Positions 44,637-52,429 of a stretch of DNA of 64,000 bases are shown here, piece by piece. Each line of letters begins with the position of its first letter. The stretch's first letter is position 1. The position numbers and the translations under genes were made by a program. The DNA comes from Cellulomonas sp. Y8. GTDB taxonomy: Bacteria > Actinomycetota > Actinomycetes > Actinomycetales > Cellulomonadaceae. Location of the stretch: NCBI RefSeq assembly GCF_008033115.1, contig NZ_CP041203.1, positions 2,728,001 to 2,792,000 on the forward strand. Direction: 5' to 3'. The notes beneath the pieces were generated by a model. That model saw only the letters and a program-made list of their open reading frames with translations, searched no databases and was not told where the DNA came from.

Positions 44637-45062
44637 TCAGGCGGCCGGCGCGAGCGGTGCCCGCAGCGGCCAGTCCTCGGTGAGGACGGTCTGCACGGCG
44701 GCGCCCGTCACCGGGTCGACGACGAGGGGGGCCAGCAGGTTCGCGGTGGGCGGCTCGCCGCCGTCGGCCGGGCGCACGACGACCAGGCGCACGGCGTGCT
44801 CGCGGTCGGCGCCGATCGCGGCGAGGACGTCGCCGGCGATCGCCGGGGCGTACTCGGGGAAGAACGCGTCGGGGTCGACGACGAACAGCCGGACCGGGCG
44901 GGCGCCCGCGGGCTCGGCGCGCAGCGCGTACAGGACGCCGACGTCGTCCAGCGGGGTGAGCGTGAAGTCCTCGTACCCCGCGAGGCCCGGCATGGGCGCG
45001 CGCAGGTGGAGGTGCTCGGGCAGGTGGGTGCGACGCGGGGCGTCGGCGAGCTCAGCGGTCAT
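44637..45062 (-). CDS. fliW: Flagellar assembly factor FliW
   Basis: 141-residue FliW, the protein that binds flagellin and antagonises CsrA. Recognised by GLAGYEDFTLTPLDDVGVLYALRA, LFVVDPDAFFPEYAPAI and the TANLLAPLVVDPVTG segment. The ATG overlaps the flgL stop by ATGA. No csrA gene follows, as it does in many genomes; only an EAL-HDOD gene. Confidence 0.93.
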   Translation of the reverse strand: MTAELADAPRRTHLPEHLHLRAPMPGLAGYEDFTLTPLDDVGVLYALRAEPAGARPVRLFVVDPDAFFPEYAPAIAGDVLAAIGADREHAVRLVVVRPADGGEPPTANLLAPLVVDPVTGAAVQTVLTEDWPLRAPLAPAA

Positions 45063-45976
45063 CGGAGGAAGTCCAGGAGAGTCGGCTGGAGGACCTTGGC
45101 GCCCGCGGCGAGGGCGCCCTTGTAGGCGACCTCCTGCGCACCGAGGTCCAGGATGATCTGGGCGAGGTCGATGTCCTGCACCGCGCTGAGCCGCGTGGTC
45201 GCGGTCAGCGTGCTCTGCGAGATGAGGTCCTGGGCGGCGTCGATCTGGTTCTGCCGCGCGCCGACCGAGGCGACCTCGGTCGTCATCGCGTCGAGGTGGC
45301 CGTCGATCGCGTCCAGCTGGTCCGACGGGTCGCCGCCGGCGCGGAGCGTGGCCGCGATGGAGTCCAGCAGCGCGAACACGGAGTCCGTGCCCTCGCCGAA
45401 CACGGCCGCCCCGGAGGAGTCGACCCGGATGTTCGTGCCGCTGGCGACCGTGCGGGTGACCGTGCCGTCGACGCCGGCGCCCGAGAACGTGTACGCGGGG
45501 TCCGGGGCGCCGACCGGCGTGGTGCCGTCGGTGAACGCGGTGCCCGCGGTCGTCCCCGCGAACACGGAGCGCCCGAGGTAGGTGGTGTTGGCCTGGGCCA
45601 GCAGGTTGTCCCGCAGGCCCTCGATCTCCTGGGCGAGCGCGACCCGCGAGTTGATGCCGAGCGCGCCGTTGCCGCCCTGGACCGTGAGGTCGCGGGCCTT
45701 GCGCAGCGTGGACAGCGAGGTGGTGAGCGCGTCGTTGATCGTCGTGAGCCACGCCTCGCCGTCGGAGGCGTTCCGGTCGTACTGCGCCAGCTGGCGCTGC
45801 TCGCCCTGCAGGCGGAGCACGTCCGCGGTGCCGGACGGGTCGTCGGACGCGGCGTTGATCTTCTTGCCGGAGGACATCTGCGCCTGCAGGTCCGCCATCC
45901 GCTGCAGGTTGCCCTGCACGTTGTTGAGCGTCGAGTTCCGCACCGTGAAGTGCGTGACGCGGCCGATCGTGGTCAT
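45059..45976 (-). CDS. flgL: Flagellar hook-filament junction protein FlgL
   Basis: 305-residue HAP3. N-terminal helix RVTHFTVRNSTLNNVQGNLQ, then QMSSGKKINAASDDPSGTA, is typical of the flagellin-like D0/D1 start, and the C-terminal helix carries QDIDLAQIILDLGAQEVAYK. It forms the last junction ring between hook and filament. Overlaps flgK (ATGA) upstream and fliW downstream. Confidence 0.96.
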   Translation of the reverse strand: MTTIGRVTHFTVRNSTLNNVQGNLQRMADLQAQMSSGKKINAASDDPSGTADVLRLQGEQRQLAQYDRNASDGEAWLTTINDALTTSLSTLRKARDLTVQGGNGALGINSRVALAQEIEGLRDNLLAQANTTYLGRSVFAGTTAGTAFTDGTTPVGAPDPAYTFSGAGVDGTVTRTVASGTNIRVDSSGAAVFGEGTDSVFALLDSIAATLRAGGDPSDQLDAIDGHLDAMTTEVASVGARQNQIDAAQDLISQSTLTATTRLSAVQDIDLAQIILDLGAQEVAYKGALAAGAKVLQPTLLDFLR

Positions 45977-47409
45977 CGGCCCACCACCCCCGTCCGGTTG
46001 ATCAGCGTGTCGAGCATCTCGTCGACGGCCGTGAGCACGCGGGCCGCCCCCTCGTAGGCCCGCTGGAACGCGAGCATGTTGACGGTCTCCTCGTCGGTGT
46101 CGACGGAGGTCTGCGCGAGCTGCGCGGCGGACGCGGTGGACCGCGCCGCCTCGGCGACGGTGGCCCGCGAGGAGGCGCTGGCCGACTGGACGCCGAGGTC
46201 CACCACGAAGGCGGCCCAGGTGGCGTCGGCGCCGGAGGTGGACTTCGCCAGCGCGGCCAGCTCCCGGCCGACGCTGCTGTCGTGCGCGCCCTTGCCGGCC
46301 GCGGCGACCGCGACGCCGGCGGGGTCGGTGATGGCGACGGCCAGGCTGCGGGCGGGGTTCGTCGTGTCGTACGTGAAGAAGGCACCGCCCGTGGTCGGGC
46401 CGCCGTAGCCGTCGATCGTGTAGCCGGTCGTGTGGATCTTGTTGACCGAGTCGGCGAGGGTCTGGGCGACGGCGTCGACCTGCGCCGCGGCGCTGGTGAG
46501 CACGCCGCCCTCGCTCTGCGGGGCGAGCGTCGTCAGCAGGCCCGCGACACGCCCGCCCTCGATGCCGGCGGGGTTGTCGTTGCGGGCCCAGACGATCGAC
46601 ACGGGCTCGGCGCCGGCCTTCATCGCGTCGCCGAGCGACGCGGGGCTCTTGCCCGAGACGGCGAGCTGGTTGGCGGTGCTCCCGGAGACCAGGGCGTTGC
46701 CGGCGACCATGACGTCGACGGAGCCGTCGTCGCGGATCCGCGCGGAGGCCCCGACCAGGCCGGACAGCTGCGTGACGAGCTGGTCGCGCTGGTCCATCAG
46801 CTCGTTCGCCGAGCCGCCCGCGTTGGTGATCGCGAGGATGCGGGTGTTCAGGTCCGCGACGTTGGCCGCGGTGGTGTTGACCTGGGTCACGAGCGCCGAG
46901 GTGGTGGTCAGCGCCTGCTGCCACTGGGTGCCGATGTCCTGGTGCATCGTCGAGAGCCGGTCGGCGACGGCCTTGCCGCGCTGGAGCAGCACGGAGCGCG
47001 CGGAGTCGGAGGTCGGGTCGTTCACGACGTCGGACCAGGAGCTCCAGAAGGCCGACAGGTCCTTGGAGAAGCCCGTGGCGCTCGGCTCGCCGATCGTGGT
47101 CTCGAGCGTCTTGTACTCGGTGGCCACCGCGGCGAGCCGCGAGGCGCCGGACGTCTCGTTGCGGACGCGGGCGTCGAGGAACGCGTCCCCGAGCCGGTCG
47201 ATGCCGGTCACGGCGGTGCCGATGCCGACGCCGTTGCTCGTCGAGAACATCGACGGCACGGTGGCGGCCGGCAGGGAGGCCATCGCGGCGCGCTGCCGGG
47301 TGTACCCGACGGTGTTCGCGTTCGCGATGTTCTGCCCCGACACCTCGAGCGCCTGGCGCTGCGCGATCAGGGAGCTGAGGGCGGTGCCCAGTCCGGAGAA
47401 GGTGCTCAA
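45973..47409 (-). CDS. flgK: Flagellar hook-associated protein FlgK
   Basis: 478-residue HAP1. Begins STFSGLGTALSSLIAQRQAL, EVSGQNIANANTVGYTRQ, the rod/hook N-terminal signature; the C-terminus EETVNMLAFQRAYEGAARVL matches the D0 helix. The start codon is TTG at 47409, unusual in this window, with GAGGAAGAGG upstream; no ATG or GTG would keep the conserved N-terminus. It forms the hook-side junction. Confidence 0.96.
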   Translation of the reverse strand: MSTFSGLGTALSSLIAQRQALEVSGQNIANANTVGYTRQRAAMASLPAATVPSMFSTSNGVGIGTAVTGIDRLGDAFLDARVRNETSGASRLAAVATEYKTLETTIGEPSATGFSKDLSAFWSSWSDVVNDPTSDSARSVLLQRGKAVADRLSTMHQDIGTQWQQALTTTSALVTQVNTTAANVADLNTRILAITNAGGSANELMDQRDQLVTQLSGLVGASARIRDDGSVDVMVAGNALVSGSTANQLAVSGKSPASLGDAMKAGAEPVSIVWARNDNPAGIEGGRVAGLLTTLAPQSEGGVLTSAAAQVDAVAQTLADSVNKIHTTGYTIDGYGGPTTGGAFFTYDTTNPARSLAVAITDPAGVAVAAAGKGAHDSSVGRELAALAKSTSGADATWAAFVVDLGVQSASASSRATVAEAARSTASAAQLAQTSVDTDEETVNMLAFQRAYEGAARVLTAVDEMLDTLINRTGVVGR

Positions 47410-47458
47410 CGGGTCCTCTTCCTCGGGTGTCTCAGGTCGGGTGGCCTAGGCGGCCGGG

Positions 47459-47944
47459 TCAGAAGGACCGGTCGAGCAGCTGCGCGCTGCGGTCGGCCTC
47501 GGCCGTGGTGTGGCCCTGGGGGTCGTACGTCTGCACCGACTCCTGCAGCGACATGAGCGTCTCCTGCGTGGCGCGGTGCGACATGGCGAGCAGCTCGCGG
47601 TTGCCGTCAGCCAGCTGGCCGATCTCGGTGGTGAGCTGCACGAAGGCGTCGCGGTGCGCCTGCAGCAGGTCGTCCCACGGGCTGGGGGCGTGCTCGGCGA
47701 GGGTCCGCAGCGTGGCGCCCGGCTCCAGGCCGAGCTCCAGGGCGACGGCGTCGGCCTCGACGGAGCGGCCGAGCTCGGCGTCCCGGATCTGCTCCAGGAC
47801 CGTCTCGACCTCCCGCGTGGCGTGGGCCAGCCACCGCGTGCGCCCGCTGGTGAGCACGAGCTGCTCCTCCTCGAGCTTGAACAGCAGCAGCTCGAGCAGG
47901 CGGCGCTCGGTCCACAGGACGTCGGACAGCTGGCTCAGGGCCAT
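47459..47944 (-). CDS. flgN: FlgN-family flagellar chaperone
   Basis: 161-residue all-helical protein beginning MALSQLSDVLWTERRLLELL, LFKLEEEQLVL, which fits the FlgN family that holds FlgK and FlgL before export. Position directly before flgK supports it. It is the first gene of the leftward arm and follows a FliA-type promoter by ~80 bp. Confidence 0.9.
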   Translation of the reverse strand: MALSQLSDVLWTERRLLELLLFKLEEEQLVLTSGRTRWLAHATREVETVLEQIRDAELGRSVEADAVALELGLEPGATLRTLAEHAPSPWDDLLQAHRDAFVQLTTEIGQLADGNRELLAMSHRATQETLMSLQESVQTYDPQGHTTAEADRSAQLLDRSF

Positions 47945-48025
47945 CGGGCGTTCCCCCTTCGAAGCAGCGGTGGTGCGGTCGGGACGCCCGGCTCGGGGTG
48001 CCGGCCGCGGCGTGATGCCTCTCCT

Positions 48026-48051
48026 ATCGGGACGGGGCGGGGGGTCCTGAG
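48026..48051 (-). promoter_or_regulatory. FliA-type (sigma-28) promoter of flgN arm
   Basis: On the minus strand CTCA (48051-48048), 16 nt, CCCGAT (48031-48026). Drives flgN-flgK-flgL-fliW-EAL/HDOD. Confidence 0.78.
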
Positions 48052-48103
48052 CGAAACCGGACACCTCGTGGTCACCCGCGCGTCGCCGCCCCGGCGGGCC
48101 GGG

Positions 48104-48132
48104 TTGAACCGACTGGTCAGTCCGTGTATCTG
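48104..48132 (+). promoter_or_regulatory. Possible sigma-70 promoter
   Basis: TTGAAC (48104-48109), 17 nt, TATCTG (48127-48132). Reasonable match for a housekeeping promoter toward fliA, but the CRP box would then lie downstream of the start. Confidence 0.3.
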
Positions 48133-48153
48133 ACAGGACAGCGATGTCCAGAG

Positions 48154-48169
48154 TGTGACGTGTGTCACA
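48154..48169. promoter_or_regulatory. CRP/GlxR-type operator
   Basis: TGTGA, 6 nt, TCACA: a perfect match to the CRP/GlxR consensus. If fliA uses the CTATGT/TATGTC box at about 48191-48197 as -10, the site would be centred near -41.5, the class II activator position. Confidence 0.72.
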
Positions 48170-48320
48170 ACTCCTCATCTGTGGCCGGAACTATGTCGGC
48201 GGATGTCCGATTTGTCTTTCCGGTACGTCCGAAATGGCCGCGGAAGTCGCATAGATCGGGTCCTCAGGAACTTCAGAACAAAGGCTCAAGCCGGGTTTCA
48301 CCCCCGCCGAGAACCGGTTC

Positions 48321-49196
48321 GTGAACAGCTCTGCAGCCACCCCCGCCGCCGACGACCTCGTCGTCGCGCACATGCCGATCGTGGGGTACCACGTGAGCGA
48401 GGTCCTCTCCCGGGTCCCCGCCACCGTCAGCCGGGAGGACCTCGTGTCCGCCGGCCACCTCGCGCTGGTGCTCGCCGCCCGCGCGTACGACCCGGAGACG
48501 GGCGTCCCCTTCCCCCGGTACGCCGCGCTGCGCATCCGCGGCGCGCTGATCGACGAGCTGCGCTCGATGGACTGGGCGTCCCGCGGCGCCCGGCACCGCG
48601 CCCGCGAGCTGTCCGCGGCGAGCGACCGCCTCACCGCGACGCTGGGCCGGACCCCGACCCGCGAGGAGCTGGCGAGCGCGCTGGGCACCGACCTCGCCGC
48701 GGTGGACCAGGCCCGCCAGGACGCCGAGCGCCGCGTGCTGTCGATGGACGCCACCGTGCACCCGGTCGCGGACCTCGTCCGCGACGAGGCGCCCGGCCCG
48801 GAGGACAACGTGATCATCGGCGAGCGGCTGCGCTACCTGCGCGCCGCGGTCGACACGCTGCCCGACCGGCTGCGCACCGTCATCGAGGGCCTGTTCCTGC
48901 AGGACCGGTCGGTCGCGGAGCTGGCCGACGAGCTGGGCGTCACCCAGTCCCGGATCAGCCAGCTGCGCACCGAGGGCCTGGCCCTGATGCGCGACGGGCT
49001 GAACGCCAGCCTCGACCCCGAGCTGGTCCCGGTCGCCGAGCGCCCGGACGGTGTCGCCGAGCGTCGCCGCCGGACCTACTTCGCCGCGGTCGCCTCGCGC
49101 GCCGCCATGACCGCCGCCGGCCACCGCGCCGAGGAGGCCCGGACCGTCCCGACGCCGTTCGAGGGCTCCGACCGCATCACCACCGCCGCGGTCTGA
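48321..49196 (+). CDS. fliA: Flagellar sigma factor FliA (sigma-28)
   Basis: 291-residue RNA polymerase sigma factor. Region 2 is seen as EDLVSAGHLALVLAARAYDP, PFPRYAALRIRGALIDELR; region 3 as GRTPTREELASALG; region 4 as LPDRLRTVIEGLFLQDRSV, AELADELGVTQSRISQLRTEG. Ile-Arg-Gly-Ala and Asp-Glu-Leu-Arg pattern is of the FliA/WhiG class. A ~40-residue tail follows region 4. GTG start after a GAGAACCGGTTC stretch; ribosome site weak. Expected to read the CTCA-N16-SCCGAT promoters in this window. Confidence 0.93.
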   Translation: MNSSAATPAADDLVVAHMPIVGYHVSEVLSRVPATVSREDLVSAGHLALVLAARAYDPETGVPFPRYAALRIRGALIDELRSMDWASRGARHRARELSAASDRLTATLGRTPTREELASALGTDLAAVDQARQDAERRVLSMDATVHPVADLVRDEAPGPEDNVIIGERLRYLRAAVDTLPDRLRTVIEGLFLQDRSVAELADELGVTQSRISQLRTEGLALMRDGLNASLDPELVPVAERPDGVAERRRRTYFAAVASRAAMTAAGHRAEEARTVPTPFEGSDRITTAAV

Positions 49197-49253
49197 GACC
49201 GCCCGCGCGCCGGGCCGCCGGCGCGCAGCAGCAGCAGCACGTTCACGCACGCC

Positions 49254-49290
49254 CGAGGGCGCCGTCCGCAGCACGCGGGCGGCGCCCTCG
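49254..49290 (+). terminator. fliA terminator
   Basis: Perfect 11-bp stem (49254-49264 with 49280-49290), 15-nt loop, ~60 bp after the fliA stop and before the next FliA promoter. Confidence 0.78.
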
Positions 49291-49334
49291 TCGCGTCCGG
49301 GGACCGCCGGGGCCGGGCGTGCCCCGTCCGAACG

Positions 49335-49360
49335 CTCAGGAGCCGCGTGACGGCGCCGAT
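49335..49360 (+). promoter_or_regulatory. FliA-type (sigma-28) promoter of glycosyltransferase
   Basis: CTCA at 49335-49338, 16 nt, GCCGAT at 49355-49360, 33 bp before the ATG. Confidence 0.78.
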
Positions 49361-49392
49361 CGGCAGGGCAGTCACCCGACCGGAGGAACGTC

Positions 49393-50946
49393 ATGCCTGC
49401 ACGCCCCACCGTCTCCGCCGTCCTCATCGTCAAGGACGAGGAGGCCGTGCTGGACGAGTGCCTCGCGTCCGTCGCCTGGGCCGACGAGGTCGTCGTCTAC
49501 GACACCGGCTCCTCGGACCGCACCGTCGAGATCGCCCGGCGGCACACCGGCGTCGTCGTCGAGGGCTACTGGGACGACGACTTCGGCGCCGCGCGCAACC
49601 GCGCGCTCGCGCACGCGACCGGCGACTGGGTGCTCTCCGTCGACGCGGACGAGGTGGTGACGGGCGACGCCGAGGCGTTCCGCGCCGCGCTCGGCCGGGA
49701 CGGCGGGGTGGCGCACACCGTGCTGATCCGGAACCTGGCCGCGGGCCCCGCGCTGCCGCTCGGCCTGGGCGCGGCGGACACCGTGCTGGCCGGGTCCCGC
49801 GTGTTCCGGCGCGACCTGCACGCCTGGGCGGGCCGACTGCACGAGCAGCCCGTGCTGCTCGCGACGGGGCGCCCCGCCGACGTCCAGCGCCCCGCCGCCG
49901 GCATCGAGCTGCGGCACAGCGGCTACCGGCCTGACGTCGTCGCGGAGAAGGACAAGGGTGCCCGGAACGTCGAGCTCGCCCGCGCGCAGGTCGCCGCGGC
50001 GCGGGAGGCCGGCGACGCCGTCGCGCTCGAGCTGCACCGGGTCGACCTCGCGCGCTCGCTGCAGATGTCCGGGGACCACGCCGGTGCCCTGGCAGAGGCG
50101 GACGCGCTGCGCGCCGCGGGATTCGCCTCCCCGCGCAACGCGGTGCTCCTCGCGCGGTCGGTCTACCTGGCCGGTGTCGTGCTGGGCGACGACGCTGCCG
50201 CGGACCGCTGGCTCGGCGTCTGGGAGGCGAACGACGACAACCCGGCGTTCGCGCTCGCGACCCGCGCGCAGGTGCTGGCGGAGCGCGGGGACGCCGTCGG
50301 CGCGCTCGCCGCGCTCGAGCGGATCCCGACCACCACGGTCAACGGCCACGGCGAACGGGTCGACCGGGCGACTCTGGTGACGACCGAGCTGTGGGCGCGC
50401 ACGGTCACGGGTGACCGCCGGCGCGCGGTCCTCGCGGCGCTGCACGCGATCCGGCGCGGCGTCGCCCCGGGCGCGGCCGGGGGGCTGGTGCGCGTGCTCA
50501 CCCCGGACGAGTGCCGGTGCCTGCTGGCCGAGATGCCCGACGCGATGTGGCGGCAGTACGTGACATGGTGCGCCATGGACGCGACCGCCGAGGCCCGCAC
50601 ATTCCTCGGCTGGATGCAGGAGGTGCGGCCCGGCGACGCCGCCGTGGCGGCCGGCGCGGCGCACCTCGCGCCGACCATGCCGCTCGAGGAGGCGGCCGAG
50701 TGGTCCGCGGACCTGCGCGGCGCCGGCCGGGCCGAGGCGTGCCCGCTGGTGCTGATCGCGGCCGACCCGCAGGGGGACCCGCGCCAGCGCGCGCTGGCCG
50801 GCGCCCTGGCGTACAGCGCCTACGGCGACGAGCGCGGCCTCGCGGGCCTGGAGGACGCCCTCGCGCACGTGCGTGCCGAGGACGAGGCGGAGCTGCTGGC
50901 GGAGCTGCAGATCGTGGCCCCCGGCCTGGTCGGCGCCGCCGCCTGA
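49393..50946 (+). CDS. Family 2 glycosyltransferase (likely flagellin-modifying)
   Basis: 517-residue GT-A enzyme. N-terminus VSAVLIVKDEEAVLDECLAS with DEVVVYDTGSSDRT binds the nucleotide sugar; VLSVDADEVV holds the metal-binding DxD. After residue ~190 comes a TPR-like helical part (ALELHRVDLARSLQMSGDHA, ALAEADALRAAG). The arrangement resembles SunS/WaaE-type GT2 proteins with a C-terminal protein-binding half. Between fliA and fliC and under a FliA promoter, it most likely glycosylates flagellin; that role is inferred from context. Confidence 0.88.
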   Translation: MPARPTVSAVLIVKDEEAVLDECLASVAWADEVVVYDTGSSDRTVEIARRHTGVVVEGYWDDDFGAARNRALAHATGDWVLSVDADEVVTGDAEAFRAALGRDGGVAHTVLIRNLAAGPALPLGLGAADTVLAGSRVFRRDLHAWAGRLHEQPVLLATGRPADVQRPAAGIELRHSGYRPDVVAEKDKGARNVELARAQVAAAREAGDAVALELHRVDLARSLQMSGDHAGALAEADALRAAGFASPRNAVLLARSVYLAGVVLGDDAAADRWLGVWEANDDNPAFALATRAQVLAERGDAVGALAALERIPTTTVNGHGERVDRATLVTTELWARTVTGDRRRAVLAALHAIRRGVAPGAAGGLVRVLTPDECRCLLAEMPDAMWRQYVTWCAMDATAEARTFLGWMQEVRPGDAAVAAGAAHLAPTMPLEEAAEWSADLRGAGRAEACPLVLIAADPQGDPRQRALAGALAYSAYGDERGLAGLEDALAHVRAEDEAELLAELQIVAPGLVGAAA

Positions 50947-50974
50947 CGAACTTCGGATCCGTCGCGGAAAACTT

Positions 50975-51000
50975 CTCAGAGGTCCCGGCGGGCATCCGAT
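50975..51000 (+). promoter_or_regulatory. FliA-type (sigma-28) promoter of fliC
   Basis: CTCA at 50975-50978, 16 nt, TCCGAT at 50995-51000, 60 bp before the ATG. T instead of G/C at the first box position is the only change. Confidence 0.8.
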
Positions 51001-51059
51001 GACCAGGGTGTGCCCACGGACGGGCCGCCCCTGAGCCCACTCACGGAGGAAGAACCATC

Positions 51060-52235
51060 ATGGCTCTCTCGATCAACCAGAACATCGCGGCGCTGAACTC
51101 GTACCGCAACCTGTCCAACACGCAGAACGACCTGAGCAAGTCGCTCGAGAAGCTGTCGAGCGGCCTGCGCATCAACCGCGCGGCGGACGACGCTGCTGGT
51201 CTGGCGATCTCCGAGGGCCTGCGTGCCCAGATCGGCGGCACCAAGCAGGCCGTGCGCAACGCCCAGGACGGCATCTCCGTCGTCCAGACCGCTGAGGGCG
51301 CGCTCACCGAGACGCACTCGATCCTGCAGCGCATGCGGACCCTGTCCGTGCAGGCGGCGAACGACGGTGGCCTCTCCGAGACCGCCAAGGGCAACATCCA
51401 GGACGAGATGGACCAGCTCAAGACCGAGCTGACCCGCATCTCCGACACCACGCAGTTCAACGGCACCAAGCTGCTGGACGGCAACTACTCGGGCACGTTC
51501 CAGGTCGGCGCCAACACGTCCGACCAGGACAAGATCACCGTCGACCTCAAGCGCACCGGCGGCCTGTCCGCCACGGGCCTGGACGTCAACGGCATCGACG
51601 TGACCGCTGTCGCGACGGACGCGAGCTCGGCCGTCGTGACCAACGCGGTCGTCGGCACCGCCGGCTCGGTCGCCGTCACGGCCGACCCGACCGACCTGGA
51701 GGCCCTGAAGGCGCTGAACGGCACCGTGACGGTCGGCTCCAAGTCCTTCGACCTGGCCTCGGTGGACTACACCGGCGTCACGGACGCGGCCGGTGCGCTG
51801 ACGAAGATCACCGCCGCGGCGGCCAAGGTGTTCGGCACCTCGGTCACGGTGGCGGCCGCCGGCACCACCGGCGTCTCCTTCACGGGCCAGACCCCGGCCA
51901 CCGGGGCCACGGCCTCCGAGGTCGCGGCGGCGTCCCCGGTCTTCAGCCAGAAGTCCGGTGCGACCGAGGCCATCCAGAAGATCGACGCGGCCATCACCGA
52001 CGTGTCGAAGGTGCGTTCGCAGCTCGGTGCGGTCCAGAACCGCTTCGACCACACCATCAACAACCTCAACGTGGCGGTCGAGAACCTGACCTCCTCGGAG
52101 AGCCGGATCCGCGACACCGACATGGCGTCCGAGATGGTCTCGTTCACCCGGGCGCAGATCCTCTCGCAGGCCGGCACGGCGATGCTCGCGCAGGCCAAGT
52201 CGATCCCGCAGAGCGTGCTCCAGCTCCTCCAGTGA
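51060..52235 (+). CDS. fliC: Flagellin
   Basis: 391-residue filament protein. Conserved N-terminal D0/D1 (SINQNIAALNSYRNLSNTQN, LEKLSSGLRINRAADDAAGL) and C-terminal D1/D0 (LNVAVENLTSSESRIRDTDM, AQAKSIPQSVLQLLQ). The variable centre is short and Thr/Ala/Val-rich (about residues 170-300), with many Ser/Thr open to O-glycosylation. Excellent ribosome site (GGAGGAAG). A FliA promoter and a stem-loop bracket it as a single transcript. Confidence 0.98.
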   Translation: MALSINQNIAALNSYRNLSNTQNDLSKSLEKLSSGLRINRAADDAAGLAISEGLRAQIGGTKQAVRNAQDGISVVQTAEGALTETHSILQRMRTLSVQAANDGGLSETAKGNIQDEMDQLKTELTRISDTTQFNGTKLLDGNYSGTFQVGANTSDQDKITVDLKRTGGLSATGLDVNGIDVTAVATDASSAVVTNAVVGTAGSVAVTADPTDLEALKALNGTVTVGSKSFDLASVDYTGVTDAAGALTKITAAAAKVFGTSVTVAAAGTTGVSFTGQTPATGATASEVAAASPVFSQKSGATEAIQKIDAAITDVSKVRSQLGAVQNRFDHTINNLNVAVENLTSSESRIRDTDMASEMVSFTRAQILSQAGTAMLAQAKSIPQSVLQLLQ

Positions 52236-52247
52236 GCCGTCCGGCTC

Positions 52248-52280
52248 CGGCCCGTCCACCCTCGCGGTGAGCGGGCCGGG
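52248..52280 (+). terminator. fliC terminator hairpin
   Basis: CCGGCCCG (52248-52255) pairs with CGGGCCGG (52273-52280); the loop can fold further (CCACC with GGTG). It starts 12 bp after the stop. Confidence 0.7.
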
Positions 52281-52429
52281 GTCGGCGTCCCGCCGAGGGC
52301 GCACGTGAAGCAGGACCAGCACGACCGACCCGGGCGGTGGTGGACGCACCGTCCACCGCCGCCCGCGTCGCATCTCGGCCCCGATCCCCGGGGCACCCGC
52401 AGGACCCCGCACCAGGAGGACACCCCCCG

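Larger units (their letters stand above)
47945..48320. promoter_or_regulatory. Divergent flgN/fliA control region
   Basis: 376 bp without genes and noticeably less GC-rich from about 48120 to 48300. It holds a FliA-type promoter toward flgN, a CRP-type palindrome, and two more inverted repeats: GTCAG...CTGAC (48117-48135 area) and GGACA-N4-TGTCC (about 48136-48149). Confidence 0.7.

Noticed and set aside
52370..52390. CCCGAT before fliD as a sixth FliA promoter
   Set aside because: There is no CTCA at the fixed 16-nt distance.
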